64,000 nt of DNA from Arthrobacter crusticola (GTDB taxonomy: Bacteria; Actinomycetota; Actinomycetes; Actinomycetales; Micrococcaceae). The stretch's first letter is position 1, and every line of letters begins with the position of its first letter. The notes beneath the pieces were generated by a model. The model saw nothing but the letters and a program-made list of their open reading frames with translations. It searched no databases and was not told the DNA's origin. Below, in pieces: positions 32,916 to 41,585 of the stretch. The stretch is from positions 1-64,000 of the forward strand of contig NZ_SMTK01000002.1 in NCBI RefSeq assembly GCF_004357995.1, written 5' to 3'. The position numbers and the translations under genes were made by a program.

Positions 32916-35465
32916 GTGACCTCGAACCTGTTCCTCACGCGTGCCTCCTTCGCCGCTGATCTCGCCCACTTCGGGGACCGCCCCGCGGTGCTGACCGAGG
33001 GGTCGACCCTCAGTTACCGTGAACTGGCCGGCCGCGTCGAGGCCTTCGCCGCCCGCCTTGGCACCCAGCGGCGGCTGGTGGCCCTCGCGGCCGCCAACGA
33101 TCTTGATTCGCTCATCGCCTACCTCGCGGCGCTCACGGCCGGCCACCCCCTCATCCTCGTCCCGGGCGACAAGCCGGCGGCCCTTGACTCCATCGTGGCG
33201 GCGTACGACCCCGACGTCGTCCTGCGCTCCGGCGGTTTTCCCTCCTTCGAGGAGCGGCGCCCCGGCACCGTGCATGAACTGCACCCCGAGCTTGCCCTGC
33301 TGGTCAGCACGTCCGGCTCAACCGGTTCCCCCAAACTGGTAAGGCTCTCCCACGAAAACCTCCAGTCCAACGCCGAGGCCATCGCCGGGTATCTTGCGAT
33401 CGGACCCGAGGACCGCGCCGCGACGACGCTGCCCCTGTCCTACTGCTACGGACTGTCGGTGATCAACAGCCACCTGCTCCGGGGGGCGGGCCTGGTGCTG
33501 ACCGACCTGTCCGTCGTCGACCCCTGCTTCTGGGAGCTGTTCCGCGCCCACGGCGTGAGCTCCTTCGCGGCCGTGCCCTACACCTTCGAGCTCCTTGAAC
33601 GGGTGGGCTTCGCCGCCCTTGACCTTCCTTCCCTGCGGTACGTCACCCAGGCCGGAGGCCGGCTCGCGCCCGAGCAGGTGCGCCGGTACGCGGCGCTCGG
33701 CTCTGAGCGCGGCTGGGACCTGTTCGTCATGTACGGTGCCACCGAGGCCACGGCCAGGATGGCCTACCTTCCCCCGGACCTTGCGGCCTCCCACCCGGGC
33801 ACCATCGGCATCGCGGTGCCGGGCGGGGCCTTCCGTATCGACCCGGTGCCCGGGCTCGATGACGGCGAACTCGTGTACACCGGCCCGAACGTCATGCTCG
33901 GCTATGCCGAGGTGCCGGCCGATCTGGCGCTGGGCCGGACCGTTGAGGAGCTGCGCACCGGGGACCTGGCGCGCCGGCACCCCAACGGCCTGTACGAGGT
34001 GGTGGGGCGGCGCAGCCGGTTCCTCAAGATCGTCGGACTGCGCGTCGACCTCGGCCAGGTTGAACGGATTCTCGACGGCCTCGGTGTGCGCGCCCTCAGT
34101 ACCGGAACCGACGAGCGGCTCGTGGTCGCGGCCGAGGGCGGAGCCGATGTGAGGCTGCTCGGCAAGGTCCTCGCCCAGCAGTTGGGGTTGCCCCGGGCCG
34201 CCGTCGAGGTTCACGGCGTCGATCGGCTCCCGCGCCTGTCCAGCGGAAAACCCGATTATCCAGCTGTGCTCGCCCTGGCGGCGGCATCGGTAGGGGCGGT
34301 GCAGGAGGAGCCCTCTGCCGGGGACGGCCCGGAGGACCTTCGAAGGATCTACGCTGAACACCTTGAGTGCGGCGCCGTCCGGGACGAGGACACCTTTGTC
34401 TCCCTCGGCGGAGATTCGTTGTCCTACGTGGCACTGTCGGTCCGGCTCGAAAAGGTCCTTGGTGCCCTTCCGGCCGACTGGCACCTGATGCGGGTCGGGG
34501 ACCTCGCCCGGCCGGCCCGGAAGGCATACCCGGCGCGGCGCTTCCTCGCCCCGCTCGAGACGAGCATCGTCCTGCGCGCCGTCGCCATCATTTTCATCAT
34601 CAGCACCCACGTGGGCTTGTTCACGTGGCCGGGAACCGCCCATGTGCTGATGGCCGTGGCCGGTTACAACTTCGCCCGGTTCCAGCTCGCGGGGGAGCGG
34701 GTTGCCCGCCTGCGGCGCCAAATACGGAGCCTCGGACGGATCGTGGTGCCCAGCGTGGCCTTTATCGCCTTTGCCTACCTGGTGACCGACCGGTACTCCC
34801 TGGCGAACATCGCGCTCCTGAATTCGCTGATCGGGCCCCGGCACGTGACCGCGGAGTGGCAGTTCTGGTTCGTCGAGGTGCTCGTGTATGTCCTGATCTT
34901 CCTGCTGGCGCTGCTCGCGCTTCCGTGGGTGGACCGGGCCGAGCGGGCCGCACCGTTTGCCTTCCCGCTCGCCCTGACGGCCCTCGGCATGCTGGGCCGC
35001 TACGACCTCCCGCACATCAGCGTCCCGCACACCGCACCGGTGCTGTGGCTCGTTGGCCTGGGCTGGCTGATGGCCCGGTCCCGGACCACCCTCCAGCGGG
35101 CGGTAGTGACGGTCATCGCGGTGCTGAGCGTGCCCGGCTTCTTCGATGACGCGGCACGCGAAGCGACCCTGCTCGGAGGGCTCCTGCTGCTGACCTGGCT
35201 TCCTGCCATCCCCCTGCCGCGCCGGCTCCACCGACCGGTCGGGGTCCTTGCCAGTTCCTCGCTGTATGCCTACCTCACCCACTGGCTGGTCTTTCCCCTG
35301 CTGGAGCCCTTCAGTCCTGCGCTCGCAGTGGGCGCCTCGTTGGCCGCCGGCGTGGTGTACTGGGCCCTGACGCAGCGCATTGTAGGCGCAGCCGGCCGAG
35401 TCAGGGCGCGCCGGGCACCGGGGCCTCGCAAGGCCCCCGTAACGGAAACGGCGTCCACCCGCTAG
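32916..35465 (+). CDS. Adenylation - carrier - membrane acyltransferase fusion, 849 aa
   Basis: One polypeptide with three parts. Residues ~1-450 are an AMP-forming adenylation domain: P-loop STSGSTGSPKLV (~130), MYGATEAT (~271), RTGDLA (~346), GRRSRFLKIVGLRVD (~365-380) and the A10 lysine in SSGKPDY (~441). Residues ~465-535 are a carrier domain with the phosphopantetheine serine in LGGDSL (~499). Residues ~545-835 carry about ten transmembrane helices in an acyltransferase-3-like arrangement with a conserved His (IISTHVG, ~564). It should load an acid or amino acid on the carrier and pass it to a membrane or exported acceptor, as DltA-DltC-DltB do with three proteins. GTG 32916 start, iron box upstream. 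Substrate and acceptor unknown. Confidence 0.88.
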   Translation: MTSNLFLTRASFAADLAHFGDRPAVLTEGSTLSYRELAGRVEAFAARLGTQRRLVALAAANDLDSLIAYLAALTAGHPLILVPGDKPAALDSIVAAYDPDVVLRSGGFPSFEERRPGTVHELHPELALLVSTSGSTGSPKLVRLSHENLQSNAEAIAGYLAIGPEDRAATTLPLSYCYGLSVINSHLLRGAGLVLTDLSVVDPCFWELFRAHGVSSFAAVPYTFELLERVGFAALDLPSLRYVTQAGGRLAPEQVRRYAALGSERGWDLFVMYGATEATARMAYLPPDLAASHPGTIGIAVPGGAFRIDPVPGLDDGELVYTGPNVMLGYAEVPADLALGRTVEELRTGDLARRHPNGLYEVVGRRSRFLKIVGLRVDLGQVERILDGLGVRALSTGTDERLVVAAEGGADVRLLGKVLAQQLGLPRAAVEVHGVDRLPRLSSGKPDYPAVLALAAASVGAVQEEPSAGDGPEDLRRIYAEHLECGAVRDEDTFVSLGGDSLSYVALSVRLEKVLGALPADWHLMRVGDLARPARKAYPARRFLAPLETSIVLRAVAIIFIISTHVGLFTWPGTAHVLMAVAGYNFARFQLAGERVARLRRQIRSLGRIVVPSVAFIAFAYLVTDRYSLANIALLNSLIGPRHVTAEWQFWFVEVLVYVLIFLLALLALPWVDRAERAAPFAFPLALTALGMLGRYDLPHISVPHTAPVLWLVGLGWLMARSRTTLQRAVVTVIAVLSVPGFFDDAAREATLLGGLLLLTWLPAIPLPRRLHRPVGVLASSSLYAYLTHWLVFPLLEPFSPALAVGASLAAGVVYWALTQRIVGAAGRVRARRAPGPRKAPVTETASTR

Positions 35466-35479
35466 TGGTGGACGCCGTT
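35447..35479. terminator. Bidirectional hairpin between convergent genes
   Basis: A perfect 13-bp stem (35447-35459 with 35467-35479) and 7-base loop spans the stop codon of the fusion gene. It lies just past the DUF1684 stop on the other strand. No T-tract. Confidence 0.75.
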
Positions 35480-35494
35480 CGGCCGGGGTGATCC

Positions 35495-36325
35495 TCAGCC
35501 GGCAGGCTGGATGTCGAAGGCCTTTTCGCCGGCTTCGATCTCCACATCGAGGCTGTTGTTCCTCACCGGCATCGCGCAGGTGCCGTAGGGAGTGAAGGCG
35601 CTCGGATAGTTGATCGCACGGTTGAAATCGAGGACCACTGTTCCGTCGGGGCGGGGCCGGCCCGTTTCCACCTTCCGCCAGTCATCCGTCGTTTCGCCGT
35701 TGGTCTTGTCGTGGAAGGTCACGGTCAGCGCGCCGAGTTTCCCTTCCTCAGCCTGCAGCCGGTACTCGTGGTCGATGCCGGGCAGCCGGAACACGAGCTC
35801 GCCGGCGCTGCGGTGCACCCCGTCCACGAGTGGGTTCGCCGTTCCGATCGGCACGTCGACCGGCTCCGGGTAACGCTCGAAGCGGGCAAGGACGGCGAGT
35901 TCCGGGCGGTAGTCGAAGGTGGGAACTCCCTCAAACTCGGTGAACACCGGGGAGCGCGAATCTCGGGTGCGGATGGCGTACCTGTCACCCCGGACGGCGA
36001 GCTCGACCACAACGCGCCGGCCGTCCTCGCCGCCGAAGGCGACCCACATGAGCGACTCCTCATTGGCGAGGCTGGCGGTGAGGGTTCCTTCGACGGGCTC
36101 GCCCGTCTCCACAAGCGTCAACCCGTCCGCGGCGGCGGCCGTGAGGACGGCCTTCGTACCGTCTGTCGACCACAGCCCGGGAACCAGCTCCAGCGGGGAG
36201 GGCTCGGCCGGAAGCCACTGCAGCGAGGTGAGCGTCAGCCAGCCGTGCTCCTTGGCCAGAGCGGTGTTCCGGCTGTTGCGAAAGCGAAGCCATCGCTCCA
36301 GCTGGGCATTTTCGGGGGTGCTCAT
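35495..36325 (-). CDS. DUF1684-domain protein
   Basis: 276 residues, the usual family length. Diagnostic segments are HGWLTLTSLQWL near the start, LARFERYPEPVDVPIG in the middle, and DFNRAINYPSAFTPYGTCAMP near the end. These proteins are soluble beta-rich proteins of unknown activity, sometimes proposed to bind small ligands. ATG 36325 follows GGAGGAAG at ideal spacing. Confidence 0.92.
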   Translation of the reverse strand: MSTPENAQLERWLRFRNSRNTALAKEHGWLTLTSLQWLPAEPSPLELVPGLWSTDGTKAVLTAAAADGLTLVETGEPVEGTLTASLANEESLMWVAFGGEDGRRVVVELAVRGDRYAIRTRDSRSPVFTEFEGVPTFDYRPELAVLARFERYPEPVDVPIGTANPLVDGVHRSAGELVFRLPGIDHEYRLQAEEGKLGALTVTFHDKTNGETTDDWRKVETGRPRPDGTVVLDFNRAINYPSAFTPYGTCAMPVRNNSLDVEIEAGEKAFDIQPAG

Positions 36326-36464
36326 TCTTCCTCCAAGGATAGTTAATTCCCTTCTCTCAACCGCCTGCCGGGGTCCAGAATTCCCGGCAGGACGGCGACG
36401 GGAGCCCACCCCGGGCGGTGCTTCCCGGGGGCATCAACCTCTGGCTGTTCACGTCCGCGCGGCG

Positions 36465-36470
36465 TAGCAT
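36465..36470 (+). promoter_or_regulatory. -10 box TAGCAT, leaderless
   Basis: TAGCAT, seven bases, then ATG 36478; no ribosome site. Confidence 0.45.
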
Positions 36471-36477
36471 GACCGCC

Positions 36478-36918
36478 ATGGCTGAGTCTGACATCGGGAC
36501 TCTCATCCGCCGGGGGATCGACGCCGGTGACGCATCGGTGATGCGCGAGGCGTTCCTGTGCCTGATCGGCGGTGGCCATGACTCGCTCTCTCCCGAGGCC
36601 GAGTACGAACTGCGGCATCCGGACTACGTCATGGAAATGCCGCAGTCCGGGGAACGGATCCGCGGGCGGGACGCGATGCGCTCCATGCAGGAGCAATTCC
36701 CAGCACCACCCGACGTCACCGTCCGGCGGGTCACCGGCGCCGGGACGGTCTGGGTTCTTGAAGGGGTCAACGACTACGGCGGCGGAGAGCTGTGGAGCGT
36801 CGTCGTCATCCTCGAATTCGACGGCGAAGGGCGGATCCTGCGCGACACCCGCTACTACGCAAAACCGTTCGACCCTCCGGACTGGCGCGCCGGCCTCGTT
36901 GAGCGAATGGGCGAGTGA
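36478..36918 (+). CDS. NTF2/SnoaL-like protein
   Basis: 146 residues. The cone-shaped NTF2 fold is suggested by ELRHPDYVMEMPQSGERIRGRDAMRSMQEQFP, then EGVNDYGGGELWSVVVILEFDGEGRILRDTRYYAKPFDPPDWR, which matches the SnoaL-like pattern ending. Ligand or reaction unknown. An in-frame ATG three codons earlier lies inside the TAGCAT box, so 36478 is preferred. Confidence 0.82.
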   Translation: MAESDIGTLIRRGIDAGDASVMREAFLCLIGGGHDSLSPEAEYELRHPDYVMEMPQSGERIRGRDAMRSMQEQFPAPPDVTVRRVTGAGTVWVLEGVNDYGGGELWSVVVILEFDGEGRILRDTRYYAKPFDPPDWRAGLVERMGE

Positions 36919-37145
36919 AGCCAATTGCGCTCGGGTTGACGGCCACTTGCTGGCACCTAGGCGTCCGCACCGCCCCGGCGCCAGGAAGAAGCCCTTGCTC
37001 CCGCGATGGGGCAGCAGGTAGATCGGCGCCCCGCTGACCAAGTAGTCCGAAGGGCATTGGGGTAGTGGGTACTGTGTCCTAGCGCAACTAATGGCCATAG
37101 GTTCTTTGAGGCATCCAAATCATCTTTTCGGTCTCAGGAGTATTC

Positions 37146-39485
37146 ATGCGCGACTCTTTCGCGACATCCGCCCTTACCCGCCGTGTTGCAAGCGCAGTGA
37201 TCCTGCCGGGCATCCTGACAAGCGTGCTCGTCTTCGCCCCGCAGGCGTCGGCGACGACCGGCCCGACTTCGGGTATCTGCAACGGTGTGGTCAATCAGCA
37301 GGCGCACCGCGGAAGCGTGCAGGAAAACCTCCTCCGGGCCGCCGCCAAGAAGAACGCCGAGCAGATCACCAAGCTGCAGACCGAGCGGACCCAGCTTCAG
37401 GCGACCGCCGCCGCCCTCACGTCCCAGATCGTCGAGGCCGATAAGGCGATCGCCGCCCTCGACACCGAGGCCGCGCAGCTAGACCTCGATATGAAGGATG
37501 CCGAAGCGGAAATTGCGGCGCTGACGGCGGATCAGGCGAGCACCGGCAAGTCGATCCAGGAAGCCGAAGCGGCCCTGGCTGGCCTCAAATTGCAGCAGGC
37601 AGACGCCTCGGCAAAGCTGGTGCCCCTCCAGGAACAGCTGGCTGCCGCACAGGAAGCCACAGCCACCCTGCAGGAGCAGGCCGCGGCTGTCGACGCCGAC
37701 CTTGCCGTCAATCGGGAGGCGGCCGACGCCGCCGCCGAGGGGTTGGCCCTGCTCGAAGCGACGGCCGCCCAGGCAACCGGTGAGCTCGATGCACAGAATG
37801 ACGCAATCGCCGCCGCCGAGGCTGCACTCGTTTCACTGACCACAACTGCGGAGGATGCCGCCGCCGCGGTGGCGGCCGCCACGCAGGCCATCACCGACGC
37901 GGAGGCGGAACTCCAGCACCTCGTGGACTCCGGCACCGCAGCCCAGGCCGACCTCGATGCCCAGATGGCCAAGATTGACGAGGCGAAGACCAACCTCGCC
38001 ACCCGCCAGGCCGACGCCGAGAAGGCAGCGGACGCCGTCACCGCGAAGAACGTCGAGATAAACACCGCACAGGGCCAGCTCACAGCACTTCAGGCCGATG
38101 CACAGAAGGCGGCGGACGCGGTCACCGCGAAGAACACTGAGATCGCTGCCGCACAGAATCAGCTTCCGGCCCTGAAGTCCGCCGCCGCGGATGCGGCCAA
38201 TGCGGTTGACGCCAACAACGCTGCCATCACTTTGGTTGGCGGGCAGATCACGAAGCTCCAGCAGGACATCGATGCAGCCACGTCTGCCATCTCAACCAAG
38301 CAGGCCCAACTGACGAAGGCGAAGGAGGAGCTGGCGGCCGACCAGAAAACGAAGTCGGCCCTGGAGGCGGTCATTGCGGACCTCACGGCCCAAATCAATG
38401 CGTTCAACGGCAACGGCACACCCCCCAGGAAGCAGGCATTGATCGACCAGCGCGCCGAGAGGCAGGCCCAGCTGACCTCGGTGACAAACCAGATCACCGA
38501 CAAGAACACGTTGATCTCCGGCCTGCAGGGTAATCTCACCACGCTCCAGAACCAGGTCAACGCACTCAACACCCAACTGGCTGCCAAGCAGGGCGAGAGC
38601 AGCGCCCTGCAGCGGCAGACGGCTCCACTGCAGGCCGCGCTGACCGCGGCCCAGGGAGCTGTCGCCACCAAGGAAGCGGAAATCCTGACCCTCCAGGGCC
38701 AGCTGCCCGCCCTTGGAACGGCTCTGACCGAGGCCAACGCCGCGGTGGCTTCCAAGCAGGGCGAACTGACTGTCCTGGAGGCGAAGCTGCCGGCCCTCGA
38801 GGACGCTGCAGCCGCCGCCGCCGGTGCCGTGAGCGCCCAGGAGAAGGTCGTCGCCGACCTCGAAGCGGGCCTGCAGGCCCTCACCGAGGGCGTCGCGGAG
38901 GCCGGGGCGGCCATCGCCGCCCAGCGGGTGGCGCTCGAGGATCGGCGGGGGGACCTAGCGGAGGCCGAGGATGCGCTCGAAGCTGCGGCTGCGGCCGTGG
39001 ACGCCAAGAACGCAGAGCTTACGGGCCTGAAGGACCGGCTGCCAGCGCTCCAGGCTTCGGCGGACAGCGCTGCTGCGGCCGTGACTGCCAAGCGGAGCGA
39101 GATCGCGAAGCTGAATGCCGATATGGACAAGCTCGTGACGGACCTCGCGGCGCTGAACGGGCAGCTCACCGCCAAGGAGGCCGAGGTCCTCGGGCTCCAA
39201 AACCGGGTGGCTCCGCTGCTGACCCAGTTGAACAGCCTCAATGGGGAGATCAGCGCTGCGGAAGCAGCCCTCAAGACCCTCCAGGGCCAGCTGACCACCC
39301 TCGACAAGCAGGTCACCGATGCCCAGGCGGTCCTTCGGAATCTCGAGGCGCAGAAAAAGGTGAATACGGCGGCCGTCGCGGCCCAGCGGGCCACAGTGAA
39401 GTCGCTGGGGGACCAGCTGGGAGCCGTCCAGTCCAAGATCCGCTCCATCGATGCGCAGATCGCGCCCGGTGGCTGCGTCGCCTGA
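37146..39485 (+). CDS. Exported giant coiled-coil protein, 779 aa
   Basis: A signal peptide (cleavage near ASA-TT, residue 36) leads to a nearly uninterrupted Ala/Glu/Gln/Leu/Lys-rich coiled coil from about residue 60 to 770. There is a clear 28-residue (four-heptad) periodicity: DAEKAADAVTAKN and DAQKAADAVTAKN start neighbouring units, and PAL...AAV..K..EL units recur later. The only break is NAFNGNGTPPRK in mid-rod. The only two cysteines are Cys45 (SGICNG) and Cys777 (GGCVA at the end). There is no LPXTG, LysM or membrane anchor. RBS CAGGAG. Function unknown; a rod of about 100 nm outside the membrane is expected if it is a continuous coil. Confidence 0.85.
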   Translation: MRDSFATSALTRRVASAVILPGILTSVLVFAPQASATTGPTSGICNGVVNQQAHRGSVQENLLRAAAKKNAEQITKLQTERTQLQATAAALTSQIVEADKAIAALDTEAAQLDLDMKDAEAEIAALTADQASTGKSIQEAEAALAGLKLQQADASAKLVPLQEQLAAAQEATATLQEQAAAVDADLAVNREAADAAAEGLALLEATAAQATGELDAQNDAIAAAEAALVSLTTTAEDAAAAVAAATQAITDAEAELQHLVDSGTAAQADLDAQMAKIDEAKTNLATRQADAEKAADAVTAKNVEINTAQGQLTALQADAQKAADAVTAKNTEIAAAQNQLPALKSAAADAANAVDANNAAITLVGGQITKLQQDIDAATSAISTKQAQLTKAKEELAADQKTKSALEAVIADLTAQINAFNGNGTPPRKQALIDQRAERQAQLTSVTNQITDKNTLISGLQGNLTTLQNQVNALNTQLAAKQGESSALQRQTAPLQAALTAAQGAVATKEAEILTLQGQLPALGTALTEANAAVASKQGELTVLEAKLPALEDAAAAAAGAVSAQEKVVADLEAGLQALTEGVAEAGAAIAAQRVALEDRRGDLAEAEDALEAAAAAVDAKNAELTGLKDRLPALQASADSAAAAVTAKRSEIAKLNADMDKLVTDLAALNGQLTAKEAEVLGLQNRVAPLLTQLNSLNGEISAAEAALKTLQGQLTTLDKQVTDAQAVLRNLEAQKKVNTAAVAAQRATVKSLGDQLGAVQSKIRSIDAQIAPGGCVA

Positions 39486-39503
39486 TCACAGGGGCAGAAC
39501 CCA

Positions 39504-39547
39504 CGGAAGGCCGCCGCCCGATGCATCGACCGGGCGGCGGTCTTCCG
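39504..39547 (+). terminator. Terminator hairpin after the coiled-coil gene
   Basis: A 17-bp stem (39504-39520 with 39531-39547, one G-T pair) with a 10-base loop, starting 19 bases after the stop. Confidence 0.75.
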
Positions 39548-39700
39548 CAGGTCCGGGGGCCGGCCGGCCCGTCACGTCTTGGCACTAACGGCAGCAACGC
39601 GCCGGGCGGGGTGCATCCAACACCCTTCTTGACCCTTTTTCCGCGGGCGTGGAACGCTACGCCTGGGAAAGCCACCTCTGGCCAGATCCGGCTGCTCCGT

Positions 39701-39961
39701 TCAGCGGGTGACGCGGCGGCGCCCGGCCACGCCTTCGGCGACACCGATCAGCAGGACGGCAGCGATCACCGAGACGATGAAACCGAGGACATTGAGTTCA
39801 AAAATGTTTCCGGTGCCCAGGAGGCTGGCGATCGAGCCACCGATGACCGAGCCAACGAGGCCCAGCAGCAGGGTGGCGACCAGCCCGAGGTTCTGCTTGC
39901 CCGGCTTGATCAGCCGCGCTAGTGCGCCGATGATGAGCCCGGCAATGATGAATCCAATCAC
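39701..39961 (-). CDS. GlsB/YeaQ/YmgE-family small stress membrane protein
   Basis: 86 residues, three transmembrane helices rich in Gly and Ile. The starts IIAGLIIGALARLIKPGKQNLG and LLGLVGSVIGGSIASLLG are the family signature (transglycosylase-associated protein). In actinobacteria such genes are often general-stress induced. GTG 39961 start behind GAAGG. No partner gene. Confidence 0.92.
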   Translation of the reverse strand: MIGFIIAGLIIGALARLIKPGKQNLGLVATLLLGLVGSVIGGSIASLLGTGNIFELNVLGFIVSVIAAVLLIGVAEGVAGRRRVTR

Positions 39962-40174
39962 TGTTGCGTACCTTCCTCGCTGATGTACCCGCTGGTGCGG
40001 GGCGCGTTGCCATGATGCAACGCCGTTCTCCTCGATCCTATGGCCCCGGTGGACCGGGGACCGGAATGGGAGGGCGGCGCACTATCACTCGCTCCGGTTG
40101 CTGGCGGTGGTGTAAAAGCACTGGAGAGGCACTTCAAGCGCGCCGAGGGGCCTGCGTGAGTGACCGGGGCGGGC

Positions 40175-40588
40175 TCAGTCGAAAAATGCCCTTGCCACTG
40201 CCTCGGTGTCCTCGGAGAGATGCATTCGAACGAACTCGCCGTCGGCGGCAACGAGGTGGAGGACGGCCGGGGTCACAAAGGAGCGGCCGGTGCTGCGGGC
40301 CGTATGCGCGAAGGTTGCGAAGATGACGGCGTCCTCTCCCGAGAGGACGAGCTTGTCGAGTTGCACACTGCTCTTATCGGAGTCGAAATGTGGCCACATC
40401 GTGTGGAAGTACTCAGCGACCTGGGATCCCTTGGAACGGGCGCCCGTCCACGGCAGGTCCGGGTGACCGGGGACGAACCAGTCAATCTCGTCGGCGAACA
40501 GGGCTTCGACGCCTGCGGCGTCCTTGTTGGCCAGAGCCTGGAGGAAACGCGCGACGAGGCTCTCGAGGGATGAATCATTATTTACCAT
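40175..40588 (-). CDS. NTF2/SnoaL-like protein, divergent from TetR
   Basis: 137 residues. Pattern LVARFLQALANKDAAGVEALFADEIDWFVPGH is the SnoaL/NTF2 start, with EAVIFATFAHTARSTGRSF strands and HLSEDTEAVARAFF at the end. Likely a small-molecule enzyme or binding protein. ATG 40588 has no clear ribosome site. It is divergent from the TetR gene, and a candidate operator (40593-40624) sits immediately upstream, so it is the likely TetR target. Confidence 0.85.
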   Translation of the reverse strand: MVNNDSSLESLVARFLQALANKDAAGVEALFADEIDWFVPGHPDLPWTGARSKGSQVAEYFHTMWPHFDSDKSSVQLDKLVLSGEDAVIFATFAHTARSTGRSFVTPAVLHLVAADGEFVRMHLSEDTEAVARAFFD

Positions 40589-40592
40589 ACAT

Positions 40593-40624
40593 TCAAGAGT
40601 GACGATTCTTGACCCGATCGTCAA
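40593..40624. promoter_or_regulatory. Overlapping inverted repeats, candidate TetR operator
   Basis: TCAAGA (40593-40598) pairs with TCTTGA (40607-40612) over an 8-base spacer. TTGAC (40609-40613) also pairs with GTCAA (40620-40624). Three half-sites therefore overlap in the region between the NTF2-like start and the tetR gene. Confidence 0.5.
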
Positions 40625-40810
40625 ATACGGCCCTCCGCGTGCCGGCAGCCGGCCCGTCACCCGTGTGCCCCGGGCCTCCGGCCCTTGTGCGTCGGGGTGG
40701 TGCCGGCACCCGGTGCGGGCGCTGGTCCATGGGAGAATTGGGTGGAATCACGGCTGCGGCTCGTCCGTTGATTTCCGCGGATGCGGTCGATGGCAGGAGG
40801 GTGAAGGCTG

Positions 40811-41401
40811 ATGGCGGCTCGAGGCAGGCCCCGTGAATTCGATGTCGATGAGGCCCTTGAGCGCGCGGTCGACGTCTTTTGGCGCCAGGGGTATGAGGGC
40901 ACGACCCTTGAGGACCTCACGAACGCGATGAGCATCAGCCGCCCGAGCCTGTATGCGGCCTTCGGCAATAAGGAAGGCACGTTCCGGCAGGCGATCGGCC
41001 GGTACGCACGGGTCGAGATGTCCTATATCGATGCGGCCCTTGCTATGCCCACCGCGCGGGCGGTGGCTGAGCATTACCTGCGCTCCAACGTTGTCTCGAT
41101 CACGCTGCCCGATCGCCCCCGTGGATGCCTCTCCATCCAGGGCGGACTCGCAGGCCATCCCGCCGACCAGCGGATCGTCGATTTCCTGAACGAGAGCCGC
41201 GGCGCCGGCGAGGCGCGGTTTGTCCGCCGCTTTCAGCAGGCCATCGACGAGGGTGATCTTTCCGCAGCCGAGGACCCTGCGGAGCTGGCCCGGTATCTTG
41301 CCACGGTCACGGCAGGGCTCGCCGTCCAGGCCTCGGCCGGGGCCACCCGTGCCGAGCTGGCCCGGGTGGCGGAGCGCGCATTGGCCGCCTTTCCCCAGTG
41401 A
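40811..41401 (+). CDS. TetR-family regulator
   Basis: 196 residues. N-terminal helix-turn-helix: RGRPREFDVDEALERAVDVFWRQGYEGTT then LTNAMSISRPSLYAAFGNKEGTF, the standard TetR DNA-binding domain. The helical C-terminal ligand domain includes DRPRGCLSIQGGLAG. Similar regulators of the AcrR type control drug efflux or small oxidoreductases. Divergent from the NTF2-like gene, which it probably controls. Confidence 0.92.
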   Translation: MAARGRPREFDVDEALERAVDVFWRQGYEGTTLEDLTNAMSISRPSLYAAFGNKEGTFRQAIGRYARVEMSYIDAALAMPTARAVAEHYLRSNVVSITLPDRPRGCLSIQGGLAGHPADQRIVDFLNESRGAGEARFVRRFQQAIDEGDLSAAEDPAELARYLATVTAGLAVQASAGATRAELARVAERALAAFPQ

Positions 41402-41585
41402 CCCTCCCGCCCGCGGGGGATCGGCGGCATGTTCTTTGGCAAGAGTGCCGGTGATCTCATCGACCTTGAAGGTGACTGGGGCGTTCGTAGCCCCCGATGG
41501 AAGGTGAGTGTCGATGCCGGCGGCCCGGGGGTCTGGAGCCCGGTGGCGGTCTCGCCGTTGCGCAGGTCCCATTTGTAGGTACGGT
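41402..41585 (-). other. Possible coding remnant
   Basis: Directly after the metallophosphoesterase stop on the minus strand, GTG 41589 opens NRTYKWDLRNGETATGLQTPGPP. The protein-like continuation (DTHLPSGATNAPVTFKVDEITGTLAKEH) is in another frame. It resembles a short frameshifted gene. No family identified. Confidence 0.3.

Noticed and set aside
33318-35282. A 654-codon minus-strand frame
   Set aside because: Antisense to the adenylation/acyltransferase fusion; it has random composition rich in Arg, Gly and His.
37538-38083. A minus-strand Ala/Ser-rich frame with membrane-like look
   Set aside because: It is the shadow of the coiled-coil gene, produced by reading Ala/Gln-rich codons backwards.
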